Positions 1 to 8,628 of a DNA stretch of 21,349 nt are shown piece after piece. The notes beneath the pieces were generated by a model. The model was given only the letters and a program-made list of their open reading frames with translations. It did no database searches and was not told the origin of the DNA. The stretch comes from Bacteroidia bacterium. Lineage in GTDB: Bacteria > Bacteroidota > Bacteroidia > Bacteroidales > Rikenellaceae. A program made the translations under genes and the position numbers. The stretch spans positions 1 through 21,349 of the forward strand of contig BNXD01000027.1 in NCBI GenBank assembly GCA_025999315.1. Direction: 5' to 3'. The first letter of the stretch is position 1. Every line of letters begins with the position of its first letter.

Positions 1-1
1 C

Positions 2-874
2 GGCACGATCAACTACTATTCGCCCTTCCAGGGCTCGCTCTACGGCGTTCCGGGGGCGGGCAAATCGGCCTCGATCTCCTTCAGCGTCCAGAATACGCTC
101 GAGATGAAGGTGCTCAGCAAGGCCGACACCTCAGGGGTTAAAAAGGTCAAGCTGATCGACAACTTTTCGTTCAGCTCGTCGTGGAACTTTCTGGCCGACT
201 CGCTCAACCTGGCCCCCTTCTCGCTCAGCCTGCGCACCACCATCTACGGCAACTTCGGCCTCAACCTCAGCGCAACGCTCGACCCATACGAACTCGACGA
301 GCGCGGCCGCCGCATCAACAAATTGATGATGCGCCGCGGCCTTCCGGGGCGCATCACCAGCACGGGCTGGTCGTTCGGCTACTCGTTCAACTCCTCCAAG
401 AAGAGCCAGCCCACGGTCAACGACATCAACAACCAGGGCGGCCCCATGCCCACCTCCGATTTTTTTGCCCAGACGCCCAATGCCCGCATCGACGCCGAGA
501 CCCGCCGGGCCATGCTCTCGAAGATGTACTATGACTTCGACCTGCCGTGGAACCTGAGCTTCAACTACTCGCTCAGCTACTCCAACCCCGCCGGCAAATC
601 GACCATCTCGCAAACCCTCGGCTTCAACGGCAGCGTTACCCCCACCCCCAAGTGGGGTATAACGTTCAACGGCGGTTACGACTTCACCTCTCGAACGCTC
701 ACCCCCGGCGTGTTCACCCTCACGCGCGATCTGCACTGCTGGCAGATGAACTTCTCGTTCGTGCCGGTCGGATTCCGCAAAAGCTGGAGCTTCAACATCG
801 GCGTCAAGTCCGCCCTGCTGCACGACCTGAAATACGACAAACAGAACAGCTACTACGACAACCTCTATGATTAG
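2..874 (+). CDS. lptD: LptD-like LPS assembly outer membrane protein, C-terminal part
   Basis: The reading frame is open from the left edge, so the N-terminus lies outside the window and 290 residues are visible. The visible part is rich in alternating aromatic and polar strands (WNLSFNYSLSY, WGITFNGGYDF, WQMNFSFVPVGF), as in an outer membrane beta-barrel. The tail, with RDLHCWQMNFSFVPVGFRKS followed by SALLHDLKYDKQNSYYDN, resembles from memory the end of the Bacteroidetes form of LptD, which inserts lipopolysaccharide into the outer leaflet. The barrel assignment is seen in the sequence; the LptD name rests on recalled family similarity. It ends 17 bases before the POT transporter and is probably co-transcribed with it. 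Another large barrel protein is the alternative. Confidence 0.72.
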   Translation, partial: GTINYYSPFQGSLYGVPGAGKSASISFSVQNTLEMKVLSKADTSGVKKVKLIDNFSFSSSWNFLADSLNLAPFSLSLRTTIYGNFGLNLSATLDPYELDERGRRINKLMMRRGLPGRITSTGWSFGYSFNSSKKSQPTVNDINNQGGPMPTSDFFAQTPNARIDAETRRAMLSKMYYDFDLPWNLSFNYSLSYSNPAGKSTISQTLGFNGSVTPTPKWGITFNGGYDFTSRTLTPGVFTLTRDLHCWQMNFSFVPVGFRKSWSFNIGVKSALLHDLKYDKQNSYYDNLYD

Positions 875-891
875 CAATAACACCCCCAATT

Positions 892-2871
892 ATGTTTAAA
901 AATCATCCCAAAGGATTACTGGTGTTGGCGCTGACCAACATGGGCGAGCGCTTCGGCTATTACACCATGATAGCCATACTGACGCTCTACATGCAGGCCA
1001 AATTCGGCCTTTCGTCGGCCGAGACGAGCACCATCTATGGCGTTTTTTTGGCCCTGGTCTACTTCCTGCCGCTTTTGGGCGGCCTGATGGCCGACAAACT
1101 CCTCGGCTACGGACGCACCATACTGCTCGGTACGGCGGTCATGTTCGGCGGCTATCTGCTGCTGGCCATGCCCACCGACGCCGACACGGCGGGCAAGGTC
1201 ATGATGTTCGGCGCCCTGCTGCTCATCTCGCTCGGAACGGGGTTCTTCAAGGGCAACCTTCAGGCCCTGGTGGGCAATCTCTACGACTCGGCCCGCTACA
1301 AGGCGCGACGCGACGTGGCGTTCTCCATATTCTATATGTTCATCAACATCGGGGCCTTTTTCGCCCCGAGCGTCGCCAACACCATCAACAACGCCTTTCT
1401 CGCCCGGGAGGGTTTCACCTACGACGCCCTGATCGCCAAGAGCTATGTCGCTCTCAACGACAGGGTGGTCGACAGGGCCGCTTTCCGCAGCGAAGTTTTT
1501 GCCATGTATCCCGACAGGGAGCACAACGACAAGTTGGTGGCCCGGACCAGAAAACAACAGGGCGTGATCTTCGTCGAAGATCGCGACGCGGCGTTGTTCC
1601 GGCTCAAGGCGGCGGGCCTCGCCCAGCTTACGGCGGCGGGGCGGATCGTCGATCCCGACATGAGGGTTACCCCCGGGGAGTATGAACTTCTCGACAGCCG
1701 CGACCCCGCCGACCGTGAGGCCACGGCGGCCCTCAAGGCGAAGATCGCAGCCATCGCCGTTACCGACCCGGCTCTTTATGGCGACGAAGGCGACCCCGAA
1801 AAGTTCGCCGTCAACTTCGGCGAAAGCTATGTGTCCAAGGCGCTTATAAAGTCATATAATCTGGCCTTCGGCGTGGCGTGCATAGGTTTGCTCATATCGG
1901 TGCTCATATTCCTGCTCTTCCGCCGCACATGGAAAGAGGTCGACAAAACCCACAGACAACAGCTCAGGGAGGCGGACAGGGAGGGTTCGCAGCGCTCGGA
2001 TGTGGTAACGCTCTCGCCCCGCGAGGTGCGCGAGAGGGTGATAGCCCTGCTGCTGGTCTTCTTCGTGGTGATATTCTTCTGGATGTCGTTCCATCAGAAC
2101 GGCCTGTGCATGACCTTCTTCGCGCGCGACTACACGGCCAGCGGCATCACCCCGCTGCACAACATGATCTTCTCGCTGCCCGTGCTGCTGTCGTTCGTCG
2201 TGGCCATGTACGGCATCTACCTCGCCACGATGGGGCTTTTCGGCGGCAAGCGCAAGGCCGGCACGGGCATCATCGTCGCGCTGCTCGGTCTGGCGGGGCT
2301 CGCGGCATTCTACTTCGTCGATGTCCGCAGTGCAGGCGAGGCCGTGGTGAAGATCACCCCGCAGATCTTTCAGCAGTTCAATCCGCTCTTCATCGTGTTG
2401 CTGACGCCCCTCTCGGTGGCTCTCTTCACATGGCTGGCCGCCCGCAACCGCGAGCCGTCCGCCCCGCGCAAGATCGGCTACGGCATGTTGATCGCCGCCG
2501 TCGGATTCATCATCCTGCTCGTGGCCTCTGTCGGCCTGCCCGCCCCCTCGACGCTCGACGGCATATCGGGGATGCTCGTGTCGCCCGACTGGCTCATATC
2601 CACATATTTTGTCCTGACGCTCGCCGAGCTGTTCCTGAGCCCGATGGGGTTGGCGTTCGTGTCGAAAGTGGCCCCTCCTCAATACAAGGGTTTGATGCAG
2701 GGCGGCTGGCTGGCCGCCACGGCCATCGGCAACCTGCTGGTGGGGGTGATGGGCGTTTTTTGGGACAAGCTGCCGCTGTGGCTCTTCTGGGGCGTGCTGG
2801 TTGTCTGTTGTTTGCTCTCGGCGGCGTTCCTGTTCTCGGTGATGAAACGCCTTGAACGGGTCACCAAATAG
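892..2871 (+). CDS. POT/PTR family proton-coupled peptide transporter
   Basis: Inner membrane major facilitator protein of 659 residues that probably imports di- or tripeptides with protons. PTR2 family signatures are visible: GGLMADKLLGYGRTILLG (residues 63-80), K120 in GFFKGNLQ, and FSIFYMFINIGAF (144-156). The N-terminal motif reads NMGERFGYY, so the first acidic residue of the usual ExxERFxYY is Asn16. A hydrophilic stretch of about 155 residues (roughly 163-320) interrupts the membrane segments after helix 4 or 5; I recall similar insertions in Bacteroidetes members. Hydrophobic helices resume at about 322 and continue to the C-terminus. The ATG at 892 leaves a 17-base gap after lptD, and the stop is one base before the next start, so it sits mid-operon. 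Family confidence is high; the substrate is inferred. Confidence 0.9.
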   Translation: MFKNHPKGLLVLALTNMGERFGYYTMIAILTLYMQAKFGLSSAETSTIYGVFLALVYFLPLLGGLMADKLLGYGRTILLGTAVMFGGYLLLAMPTDADTAGKVMMFGALLLISLGTGFFKGNLQALVGNLYDSARYKARRDVAFSIFYMFINIGAFFAPSVANTINNAFLAREGFTYDALIAKSYVALNDRVVDRAAFRSEVFAMYPDREHNDKLVARTRKQQGVIFVEDRDAALFRLKAAGLAQLTAAGRIVDPDMRVTPGEYELLDSRDPADREATAALKAKIAAIAVTDPALYGDEGDPEKFAVNFGESYVSKALIKSYNLAFGVACIGLLISVLIFLLFRRTWKEVDKTHRQQLREADREGSQRSDVVTLSPREVRERVIALLLVFFVVIFFWMSFHQNGLCMTFFARDYTASGITPLHNMIFSLPVLLSFVVAMYGIYLATMGLFGGKRKAGTGIIVALLGLAGLAAFYFVDVRSAGEAVVKITPQIFQQFNPLFIVLLTPLSVALFTWLAARNREPSAPRKIGYGMLIAAVGFIILLVASVGLPAPSTLDGISGMLVSPDWLISTYFVLTLAELFLSPMGLAFVSKVAPPQYKGLMQGGWLAATAIGNLLVGVMGVFWDKLPLWLFWGVLVVCCLLSAAFLFSVMKRLERVTK

Positions 2872-2872
2872 C

Positions 2873-3634
2873 ATGAAAAGACTCATTCGTTTTGTACTGA
2901 ACCGGGTGCCCCGGTCGACGATCCAGCGAGTGGCGCACCTGGCGACGCCCGTGATGAGGCTGCTCTACGCGGGCCGTGGCGTCGAGTGCCCGGTGTGCGG
3001 GGGACGCTACCGCCGGATGATGCCCTATGGCTATGGCCCGGTGCGAAGCAACGCCCTGTGTCCCGGGTGTTTGTCGCTGGAGCGACACCGGCTGCTGTGG
3101 TTGTGGCTCATCGGGCAGAGCGACTTTTTTGTCTCTGCTCCCCACACGTTGCACGTCGCTCCCGAGAGGTGTTTTATCGGGCGGTTTGAGCGCGCGCTCG
3201 GCGAGAGCTATGTTACGGCCGACCTGGAGAGCCCGCTGGCGCGGGTCAGGATGGACGTGCAGGCGATACCTTTTCCCGACGAGACGTTCGACGTGGTGAT
3301 CTGCAACCATATCCTCGAGCATGTCGAGGATGATCGCCTGGCAATGAGAGAGATGCACCGTGTCATGCGCACGGGCGGCTGGGGCGTCATGCTCTCGCCG
3401 GTGAACCCCGAGAGAGCGACGACCCACGAGGATGCGTCGATCACCACGCCCGAGGGACGCTCGGCGGCGTTCGGACAGCACGACCACCTGCGCGATTATG
3501 GCCGCGACTACCCCGACCGGCTGCGTGAGGCGGGGTTCCGGGTGAAGGAGATCGATTATTGCGACGCACTGACCACCGAGCAGATCGCCCGTTTCGCCCT
3601 GCGCCGGGAGACGCTCTATATCGTTGAAAAATGA
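2873..3634 (+). CDS. Class I SAM-dependent methyltransferase with N-terminal zinc-ribbon
   Basis: A 253-residue protein. An N-terminal CPVC...CPGC arrangement (C39, C42, C63, C66) looks like a zinc ribbon. It is followed by a Methyltransf_11-like core with TLHVAPE (92-98) at the position of motif I, then MDVQAIPFPDETFDVV and NHILEHVEDD (127-154), the classic motifs around the SAM pocket. The usual glycine-rich GxGxG of motif I is absent and HVAPE takes its place, which I recall in a subgroup of bacterial methyltransferases. The ATG at 2873 is chosen because it lies one base after the upstream stop; a TTG at 2852 would overlap that gene. It overlaps the PAP2 gene by ATGA at 3631. The substrate is unknown; a membrane or envelope substrate is only suggested by the neighbours. 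Confidence 0.8.
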   Translation: MKRLIRFVLNRVPRSTIQRVAHLATPVMRLLYAGRGVECPVCGGRYRRMMPYGYGPVRSNALCPGCLSLERHRLLWLWLIGQSDFFVSAPHTLHVAPERCFIGRFERALGESYVTADLESPLARVRMDVQAIPFPDETFDVVICNHILEHVEDDRLAMREMHRVMRTGGWGVMLSPVNPERATTHEDASITTPEGRSAAFGQHDHLRDYGRDYPDRLREAGFRVKEIDYCDALTTEQIARFALRRETLYIVEK

Positions 3635-4215
3635 CAGGATTTCTGGACACATGGCGGGCCGTCGACCGGTCGTTATTTCTGATGCTGAACGGCGACGGAG
3701 GTCCGGTTGCCGATACGGTCTTTAGGGCCGTTTCGTGGTCTTCGACGTGGATCCCGCTCTATCTCTTCCTTGCATGGATGATCTGTCGCGCTGTCGGGTG
3801 GCGCAGGATGCTTCTGGCGGTGGCGTTGCTGGCGCTGGCGGTGATCGTGGCCGACCAGATCGCCAACATCTTCAAATATGGCGCCCAGAAACTGCGCCCC
3901 ACGCACAACCCGCTGCTGGAAGGGCTGGTACACACGGTCGGGGGCTACCGCGGAGGATTGTACGGCACCGTCTCGGCCCATGCGGCGTCGGCCATGGCGG
4001 TGGCGCTGTTCTCCTCGCTCTTTTTTCGCAGGCGGTGGGTCGCCGTGGCGATGTTCGCCTGGGCTCTTGTGGTGTGCTACAGCCGGATATATCTCGGGGT
4101 GCACTACCCGGCCGACCTGCTCTTCGGCACGCTGGACGGCCTGCTGTGGGGGTGGATCGCCTACAGGCTCTTTGTGCACCTGTCGGCCCGGGTGAAATGG
4201 CGAGATAATAAATAA
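3631..4215 (+). CDS. PAP2-family membrane phosphatase
   Basis: A 194-residue integral membrane protein carrying all three acid phosphatase signatures: KYGAQKLRP (KX6RP, 82-90), SAH (115-117) with its catalytic-type His117, and SRIYLGVHYPAD (SRX5HX3D, 151-162). Hydrophobic segments at about 41-55, 59-78, 118-132, 136-150 and 165-180 fit the usual multi-pass fold. Such enzymes dephosphorylate undecaprenyl pyrophosphate, phosphatidylglycerophosphate or lipid A. The choice cannot be made from sequence alone, although an undecaprenyl-PP or lipid A role would suit the lptD neighbourhood. It starts inside the stop of the methyltransferase (ATGA) and is the last gene before a new promoter. Confidence 0.88.
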   Translation: MTGFLDTWRAVDRSLFLMLNGDGGPVADTVFRAVSWSSTWIPLYLFLAWMICRAVGWRRMLLAVALLALAVIVADQIANIFKYGAQKLRPTHNPLLEGLVHTVGGYRGGLYGTVSAHAASAMAVALFSSLFFRRRWVAVAMFAWALVVCYSRIYLGVHYPADLLFGTLDGLLWGWIAYRLFVHLSARVKWRDNK

Positions 4216-4247
4216 TTTGATAAATCGGCGCAGTTTGTTTACCTTTG
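4216..4247 (+). promoter_or_regulatory. Bacteroidetes-type promoter for the outer membrane protein gene
   Basis: TTTG at 4216-4219 matches the -33 element and TACCTTTG at 4240-4247 matches the -7 consensus TAnnTTTG, with 20 bases between. The expected start of transcription, about 4-6 bases after the -7 box, falls at or next to the ATG at 4253. The mRNA should therefore be leaderless or carry one or two leader bases. Confidence 0.72.
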
Positions 4248-4252
4248 CCTTG

Positions 4253-7108
4253 ATGAAGCGAATTCTGCCCATATTTTTCATCCTTTTTGCCTCCACTGCC
4301 GCCATGGGACAAAGCTTGGTGACCGTTACCGGCAGCGTGCTGTCGGCCGCTGACAGCTCGGCCCTCGTCGGAGCGGTGATCTCCATCAACGAAGGCCAGC
4401 TGCATACGCTGGTGGGGGCCAAGGGACACTTCTTGATCACGGAGATGCCGCGAGGCAAGCAGGCGCGAATCGACATCACCTACCTCGGCTTCGAGCCTCT
4501 TGCCGCCGAATTTACCCCCACCTCTTCGCCCTACAGTCTCGACACGATCTTCATGGCCCCCCTGAGCAGCCTGCTCGACGCTGTGGTGGTCAGCGCGCCG
4601 ATACCCATGGCCGTTCAGCTGGGCGACACGACGCAGTTCAACGCCGCGGCCTTCAAGACCAACCCCGACGCCGATGCCGACGAGCTGGTGATCAAGATGC
4701 CCGGCATCGTCATCCAGGAGGGCAAGATCGAGGCGCAGGGCGAGCCCGTACGCAGAATATATGTCGACGGCAAGCTCTTCTTCGGCACCGACGTCATGGC
4801 GGCGCTCAAGAGCATCCCTGCCGACGCCGTGGAGAGCGTGCAGGTGTTCGATGAGCTGACCGAGCAGGCGCGTCTGGCCGGCATCGAAGACGGCGAGACA
4901 CGCAAGGCGCTGAACATCATAACCAAAGCCAGGGCCCACCGCCACGACATCGTGCGCCTTGAGGCTTCGGCGGGCCACGACCTCGGCCCGCTCGACAGGT
5001 TCCGTTATCTGGCCGGGGGCAACTATTCGCACATTGAGGACAAGAGCCGCCTGACTGTCACCGGCGTAAGCAACAACGTGAGCACCCTCCGTTTCGGGCA
5101 GGACGACCAGAACAACGCCGGCGAGGTCGACAGCAACGGCAACCCCAGAAACCAGCAATCGGGCATTCAGAACATCAACAGCATCGGGGGCAACTACTCT
5201 TTCGACAACAAAAAGTTGCGCTTCTCGGGCAGCTACTTCTACAATAACAAGGATGTCGACCTGTGGCGCAAGACGGTGAAGAATTTCTACCCCACCACCA
5301 ACAACCAGGGCCAGCAGATCGATCAGGTGAACCATATCACCGACCTGCAGCACTTTGTGCAGAACAACCACCGCCTCGACTTCCGCCTGGAGTGGCACCT
5401 GAGCGAAAAGGACGTCTTCATCCTCTCGCCCAACGTCTCGTATACCGACACCGACTACTCGCAGGCCTCCAAATATACCTGGGTGATGAAGAACGGCGAT
5501 TCGACCCGCCGCACGTTGAGCCATAACCCGCAGGATCTGAGGAGCTACTACCTTTCGGGCAACGCCATGTTCACCCACCGCTTCGAGAAAAAGGGACGCA
5601 ACGTCTCGGCCAGCCTCACCTACAGCCTCTCCGATCGCCACCCCGACAAGTATGTGATGGACGAATATAAGGAGAACTTCCGTCCGGCCAGACACGACTG
5701 GATGCAGGGGGGCGGCGACTTGATCGAGAACTACTACCAGACCCAGACGGTGGACAACAACTCCCTGCGCCTGAGGCTCTCCTACTCCGAACCCGTCTCC
5801 GTCAACCACCGGGTGATCGTGAACGCCATCGCCATGAACGAATGGAACAGCAACGACACCCGTTTTGGGGTCTTCAACCCCGCCACCGAGAAGTACGACT
5901 CGCTGTCGACCCGCTGGCAACTGGGGCCCAAAGCGCTCCATTCGCGCAACTACGCCGGCGGCGGCGGTCTGGGCTACTCTTATGTCCGCAGCCGGCTGAC
6001 GTTCTATGCCGACATGAACTATCAGCGCATCTTCCGCACCCTCTACGTTACCGAGCCCTATCAGAACACCACCCGCAAGGAGATCGACGACCTGCAACCC
6101 GGCCTTTCGCTGCGCTACTCGCTGCAAAAGAAGAAATATCTGCGTCTGCGCTACTATGGCCGCACGGTGCTGCCCGACATCAACCGCATGCAGGATTACG
6201 TCGACCGCACCAACCCCAACACCTGGTACGAAGGCAACCCCGGTCTGCAATCGGGCTACCGCCACTCTTTCGACCTGTTCTACAACGCCTCGAACCAGAA
6301 ACGCGGCACCAACTTCACCCTCACCCTCACCGCCGCCGCCATATCCAACTACATCACCTCGTCGACCTCCTTCATCAACCCCGACTCGACGGCGCCCAAC
6401 CAGAGCGTTACCCTCATCAAGTGGCTCAACCTGGACGGCTACTACATGGCCGGAGCCGCCGCCACCTACAGCATCCCCGTCAAAACGCTCAGAAGCAACC
6501 TCAACCTCACGCTCGACTACCGCTACAGCCGCGTCCCGTCGATGTACAAGGTGCTCAACTATGGCGGCACCAGCACGGGCAACCTGCGCGTGGGCCTTAC
6601 GAGCAACATCTCGCCCCAGGTCGACTTCAACTTCTACTCGAGCACCTTTGTCAGCTATACGGGCAACAGCGCCCTGAGCGACACCCACTACATCAACCAG
6701 AACCTGAGCTACTCGCTCAATCTGATATTCTGGAAAGGACTGGTGTTCAACACGCTCATCACCTGGAAATACTACTACACCTCCATCAGCGACTACATGC
6801 CCAACAACCAGCTGCTGGTCAATGCCGGCATAGGCAAGAAATTCCTTAAGCGGCAGAACGGCGAGTTGCGCCTGACGGTTTATGACTGCCTCAACAAAAC
6901 GCGCAACATGTTCCACTATGTCCAGAGCAACAGCATCGACGATGTGGAGAGCAACGCCCTTGGGCGGTACGCGCTGTTGAGGTTCACCTACCGTTTCAAC
7001 TCGATGTGGAACCGGAACAAACCTGCCCTGCCCCCGTCGGCAGTCAAAAAATCCGCCACAGGGGGCACCAAACGGATCGACACCAAAAACTTGATCATAA
7101 CGCATTAG
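4253..7108 (+). CDS. TonB-receptor-like outer membrane beta-barrel protein (OMP_b-brl_3 type)
   Basis: A 951-residue protein. The first 20 residues ([20 protein letters not shown]) form a Sec signal peptide, which fixes the ATG at 4253 over an in-frame TTG at 4217. Residues about 23-105 resemble a carboxypeptidase-D regulatory-like domain ([20 protein letters not shown]...YLGF). Residues about 118-225 resemble a plug ([54 protein letters not shown]). The remainder is a long barrel rich in Tyr, Asn and alternating strands, similar to the OMP_b-brl_3 family. No SusD partner follows, so glycan uptake through a SusCD pair is not supported. The ligand is unknown; ions, peptides or a structural role are possible. 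It has its own promoter. Confidence 0.88.
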   Translation: MKRILPIFFILFASTAAMGQSLVTVTGSVLSAADSSALVGAVISINEGQLHTLVGAKGHFLITEMPRGKQARIDITYLGFEPLAAEFTPTSSPYSLDTIFMAPLSSLLDAVVVSAPIPMAVQLGDTTQFNAAAFKTNPDADADELVIKMPGIVIQEGKIEAQGEPVRRIYVDGKLFFGTDVMAALKSIPADAVESVQVFDELTEQARLAGIEDGETRKALNIITKARAHRHDIVRLEASAGHDLGPLDRFRYLAGGNYSHIEDKSRLTVTGVSNNVSTLRFGQDDQNNAGEVDSNGNPRNQQSGIQNINSIGGNYSFDNKKLRFSGSYFYNNKDVDLWRKTVKNFYPTTNNQGQQIDQVNHITDLQHFVQNNHRLDFRLEWHLSEKDVFILSPNVSYTDTDYSQASKYTWVMKNGDSTRRTLSHNPQDLRSYYLSGNAMFTHRFEKKGRNVSASLTYSLSDRHPDKYVMDEYKENFRPARHDWMQGGGDLIENYYQTQTVDNNSLRLRLSYSEPVSVNHRVIVNAIAMNEWNSNDTRFGVFNPATEKYDSLSTRWQLGPKALHSRNYAGGGGLGYSYVRSRLTFYADMNYQRIFRTLYVTEPYQNTTRKEIDDLQPGLSLRYSLQKKKYLRLRYYGRTVLPDINRMQDYVDRTNPNTWYEGNPGLQSGYRHSFDLFYNASNQKRGTNFTLTLTAAAISNYITSSTSFINPDSTAPNQSVTLIKWLNLDGYYMAGAAATYSIPVKTLRSNLNLTLDYRYSRVPSMYKVLNYGGTSTGNLRVGLTSNISPQVDFNFYSSTFVSYTGNSALSDTHYINQNLSYSLNLIFWKGLVFNTLITWKYYYTSISDYMPNNQLLVNAGIGKKFLKRQNGELRLTVYDCLNKTRNMFHYVQSNSIDDVESNALGRYALLRFTYRFNSMWNRNKPALPPSAVKKSATGGTKRIDTKNLIITH

Positions 7109-7147
7109 GGTTTTGGTCGCCCGATGGCATAATTCCCCCAAAAAGTG

Positions 7148-7155
7148 TAAATTTG
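7148..7155 (+). promoter_or_regulatory. -7 promoter box upstream of the cyclophilin gene
   Basis: TAAATTTG matches TAnnTTTG and lies 18 bases before the ATG at 7174, predicting a leader of roughly 13-15 bases. No good -33 TTG is seen 19-23 bases upstream; the nearest TTTTG, at 7111-7115, is too far away. Confidence 0.5.
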
Positions 7156-7173
7156 CAAACAAAATCAGTTCCC

Positions 7174-7611
7174 ATGAAATATGCAATAATATCGACCGAA
7201 AAGGGCGACATGACGGCCGAGCTCTACGAGAACGAGACGCCCGGCACGGTCTCCAATTTCATTCGCCTGGCCTCAGACGGCTTCTACGACGGATTGACGT
7301 TCCACCGTGTGATCCCCGACTTTGTGGTCCAGGCCGGTTGTCCTTTGGGCACAGGCGCCGGAGGTCCCGGCTACACCATCAAGTGCGAAACCGGAGCCCC
7401 GCGCCAGCACCACGACCGCGGTGTGCTGTCGATGGCCCACCGCGGCAGGGACACCGGCGGCTCGCAGTTCTTCATCTGCCACAACCGCGCCAACACCGCC
7501 CACCTCGACGGTGTCCACACTGCGTTCGGGGCGGTCGTCGACGGACTGGAGGTGCTCGACAGCCTGTGCCAGGGCGATGCGATCAACACCATCCGCATCG
7601 AGGAGCGATAG
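7174..7611 (+). CDS. Cyclophilin-type peptidyl-prolyl cis-trans isomerase
   Basis: A 145-residue single-domain cyclophilin that accelerates isomerisation of peptide bonds before proline. Core residues are present: [13 protein letters not shown] (43-55) with the catalytic-type Arg45, GSQFFI (96-101), and [10 protein letters not shown] (110-119). No signal peptide is seen, so it is probably cytoplasmic. The length is typical of the small bacterial forms. The ATG at 7174 gives the expected N-terminus ([18 protein letters not shown]) and follows a -7 box. It is 65 bases after the outer membrane protein gene. Confidence 0.95.
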   Translation: MKYAIISTEKGDMTAELYENETPGTVSNFIRLASDGFYDGLTFHRVIPDFVVQAGCPLGTGAGGPGYTIKCETGAPRQHHDRGVLSMAHRGRDTGGSQFFICHNRANTAHLDGVHTAFGAVVDGLEVLDSLCQGDAINTIRIEER

Positions 7612-7693
7612 TTTTTTCCGGGGCGTCAGAGCGCCGACAAGGCCGGGTAAAGATCAAGATGCGTTGGCTGACGACGGGCGTTTTTTGCGAGCC

Positions 7694-7703
7694 AAAAGAG
7701 AAC
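7694..7703 (+). promoter_or_regulatory. AAAAGAGAAC leader motif before the DUF3127 gene
   Basis: AAAAGAGAAC followed by an A-run lies 24 bases before the ATG at 7728. The same ten bases occur upstream of sppA (18671-18680) and, on the minus strand, of aroB (15989-15998). It may be the remnant half of a palindromic repeat or an A-rich translation enhancer. Confidence 0.4.
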
Positions 7704-7727
7704 AAAAAAACAAAAAAAATAGGAAAT

Positions 7728-8117
7728 ATGGATTTTGAAGGACTGGTATACAAAGTGTTGCCGGCGGTCAAGGGCACAAGCACCCGCGGCGAGTGGACCA
7801 AGCAGGAGATGATCCTGGAGCTTCCGGGGGAGTTTTCGCGCAAGTTGTGTGTGTCGTTCTGGGGCGACAAGACGCGCGAGTTGGAGAACATCAAAGAGGG
7901 CGAGGCGATCGGCATATCGGCCAACGTCGAGTCGAAGGAGTTCAACGGACGCTGGTTCACCGAGGTGCGGGCGTGGCGGGTGATGCGCAAGACAGCCGGA
8001 CAGCAACCTCAGGGCGATGCTGCCGCTGCGCCGTCGACGATGCACGATTTTCCGGCCTATTCGACCGACACTTTGCCGGGCGGCGACGACAAGGAGGTCG
8101 ACGATCTGCCGTTCTGA
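7728..8117 (+). CDS. DUF3127-family protein with SSB-like acidic C-terminal tip
   Basis: A 129-residue protein recognised as DUF3127 from the order GLVYKVLP, STRGEWTKQEMILELPG, VSFWGD and ISANVESKEFNGRWFTEVRA. These proteins are widespread in Bacteroidetes and look OB-fold-like. After about residue 89 the chain becomes a low-complexity linker (QQPQGDAAAAPSTMHDF) and ends in DKEVDDLPF. That end closely resembles the acidic protein-docking tip of single-stranded DNA-binding protein (DDDIPF). The ATG at 7728 gives the family N-terminus and is preceded by an A-rich leader. Function is not established; a nucleic-acid binding or replication-linked role is inference from the tail. Confidence 0.85.
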   Translation: MDFEGLVYKVLPAVKGTSTRGEWTKQEMILELPGEFSRKLCVSFWGDKTRELENIKEGEAIGISANVESKEFNGRWFTEVRAWRVMRKTAGQQPQGDAAAAPSTMHDFPAYSTDTLPGGDDKEVDDLPF

Positions 8118-8166
8118 CGCGCGCAAGAGGCGGCCGGCGCGCGCATGACGGCACAAAACATTCAAT

Positions 8167-8586
8167 ATGAGCAATATGGGGCGCACATACGTCAGGATAT
8201 TAGGCTGGTTGCGCAGGCATGTTTCGGCGACTTTTCTGTTGCTGGCGCTGCTGTCGACCATGCTGTGGTATCTGACCAAGCTCAGCCACGTCTATGTGGC
8301 CGAGGTTCCGGTGCGGGTCTTTGTGGGCGAACAGCGCATTGTAGTCAAGTGCATGGCCGAAGGGACGGGCTACCGCATACTCGCGTTGCGCCACATCCCG
8401 GGCGACGCTGTGAGAGTGAGCCTCGAGCAGGTCAACGCCACACCCTCGCCCACGAACAAAGGGAGTTACATCATCGACCCTCTGTCGCTGCAAAACGCCA
8501 TATCGGTGCACCTCAGCAGTCTTAAGATCATCTCGATGGAACCTATGCCCGAGATCAAACCCCAGGAGGCGGTCAATTTGCAATAG
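8167..8586 (+). CDS. Short YbbR-like single-pass membrane protein
   Basis: A 139-residue protein with a basic N-terminus, one membrane segment at about residues 20-37 (SATFLLLALLSTMLWYL), and an extracytoplasmic region beginning VYVAEVPVRVFVGEQRI. The LWYLTKLSHVYVAEVPV arrangement and the position directly upstream of coaE recall the YbbR-like proteins next to coaE in Bacteroides. Those are about twice as long, so this would be a one-repeat or shortened form. The ATG at 8167 is used; an in-frame ATG at 8176 is possible. No catalytic motif is seen. The assignment is tentative and rests partly on gene order. Confidence 0.6.
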   Translation: MSNMGRTYVRILGWLRRHVSATFLLLALLSTMLWYLTKLSHVYVAEVPVRVFVGEQRIVVKCMAEGTGYRILALRHIPGDAVRVSLEQVNATPSPTNKGSYIIDPLSLQNAISVHLSSLKIISMEPMPEIKPQEAVNLQ

Positions 8587-8620
8587 AGTTTACACATATC
8601 ATCTTAATCTGTATAAACTC
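8586..8620. repeat. Inverted repeat between the YbbR-like gene and coaE
   Basis: GAGTTTACAC (8586-8595) and GTATAAACTC (8611-8620) are inverted copies with one mismatch pair, separated by 15 AT-rich bases. The site begins at the last base of the YbbR-like stop codon and ends 8 bases before coaE. It could be an operator or an mRNA hairpin; no T-run follows, so a terminator is unlikely. Confidence 0.45.
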
Positions 8621-8628
8621 TGATAGAC

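Noticed and set aside
4253..7108. SusC-type glycan transporter of a polysaccharide utilisation locus
   Set aside because: No SusD gene, glycoside hydrolase or sensor follows. The barrel matches the OMP_b-brl_3 type better and the neighbours are housekeeping genes.
3872..7186. Very long minus-strand open frame opposite the outer membrane protein gene
   Set aside because: It is Val/Gly/Ala/Glu-rich without any domain, crosses gene boundaries, and is explained by GC-rich codon bias on the opposite strand of a clear signal-peptide-bearing barrel gene.
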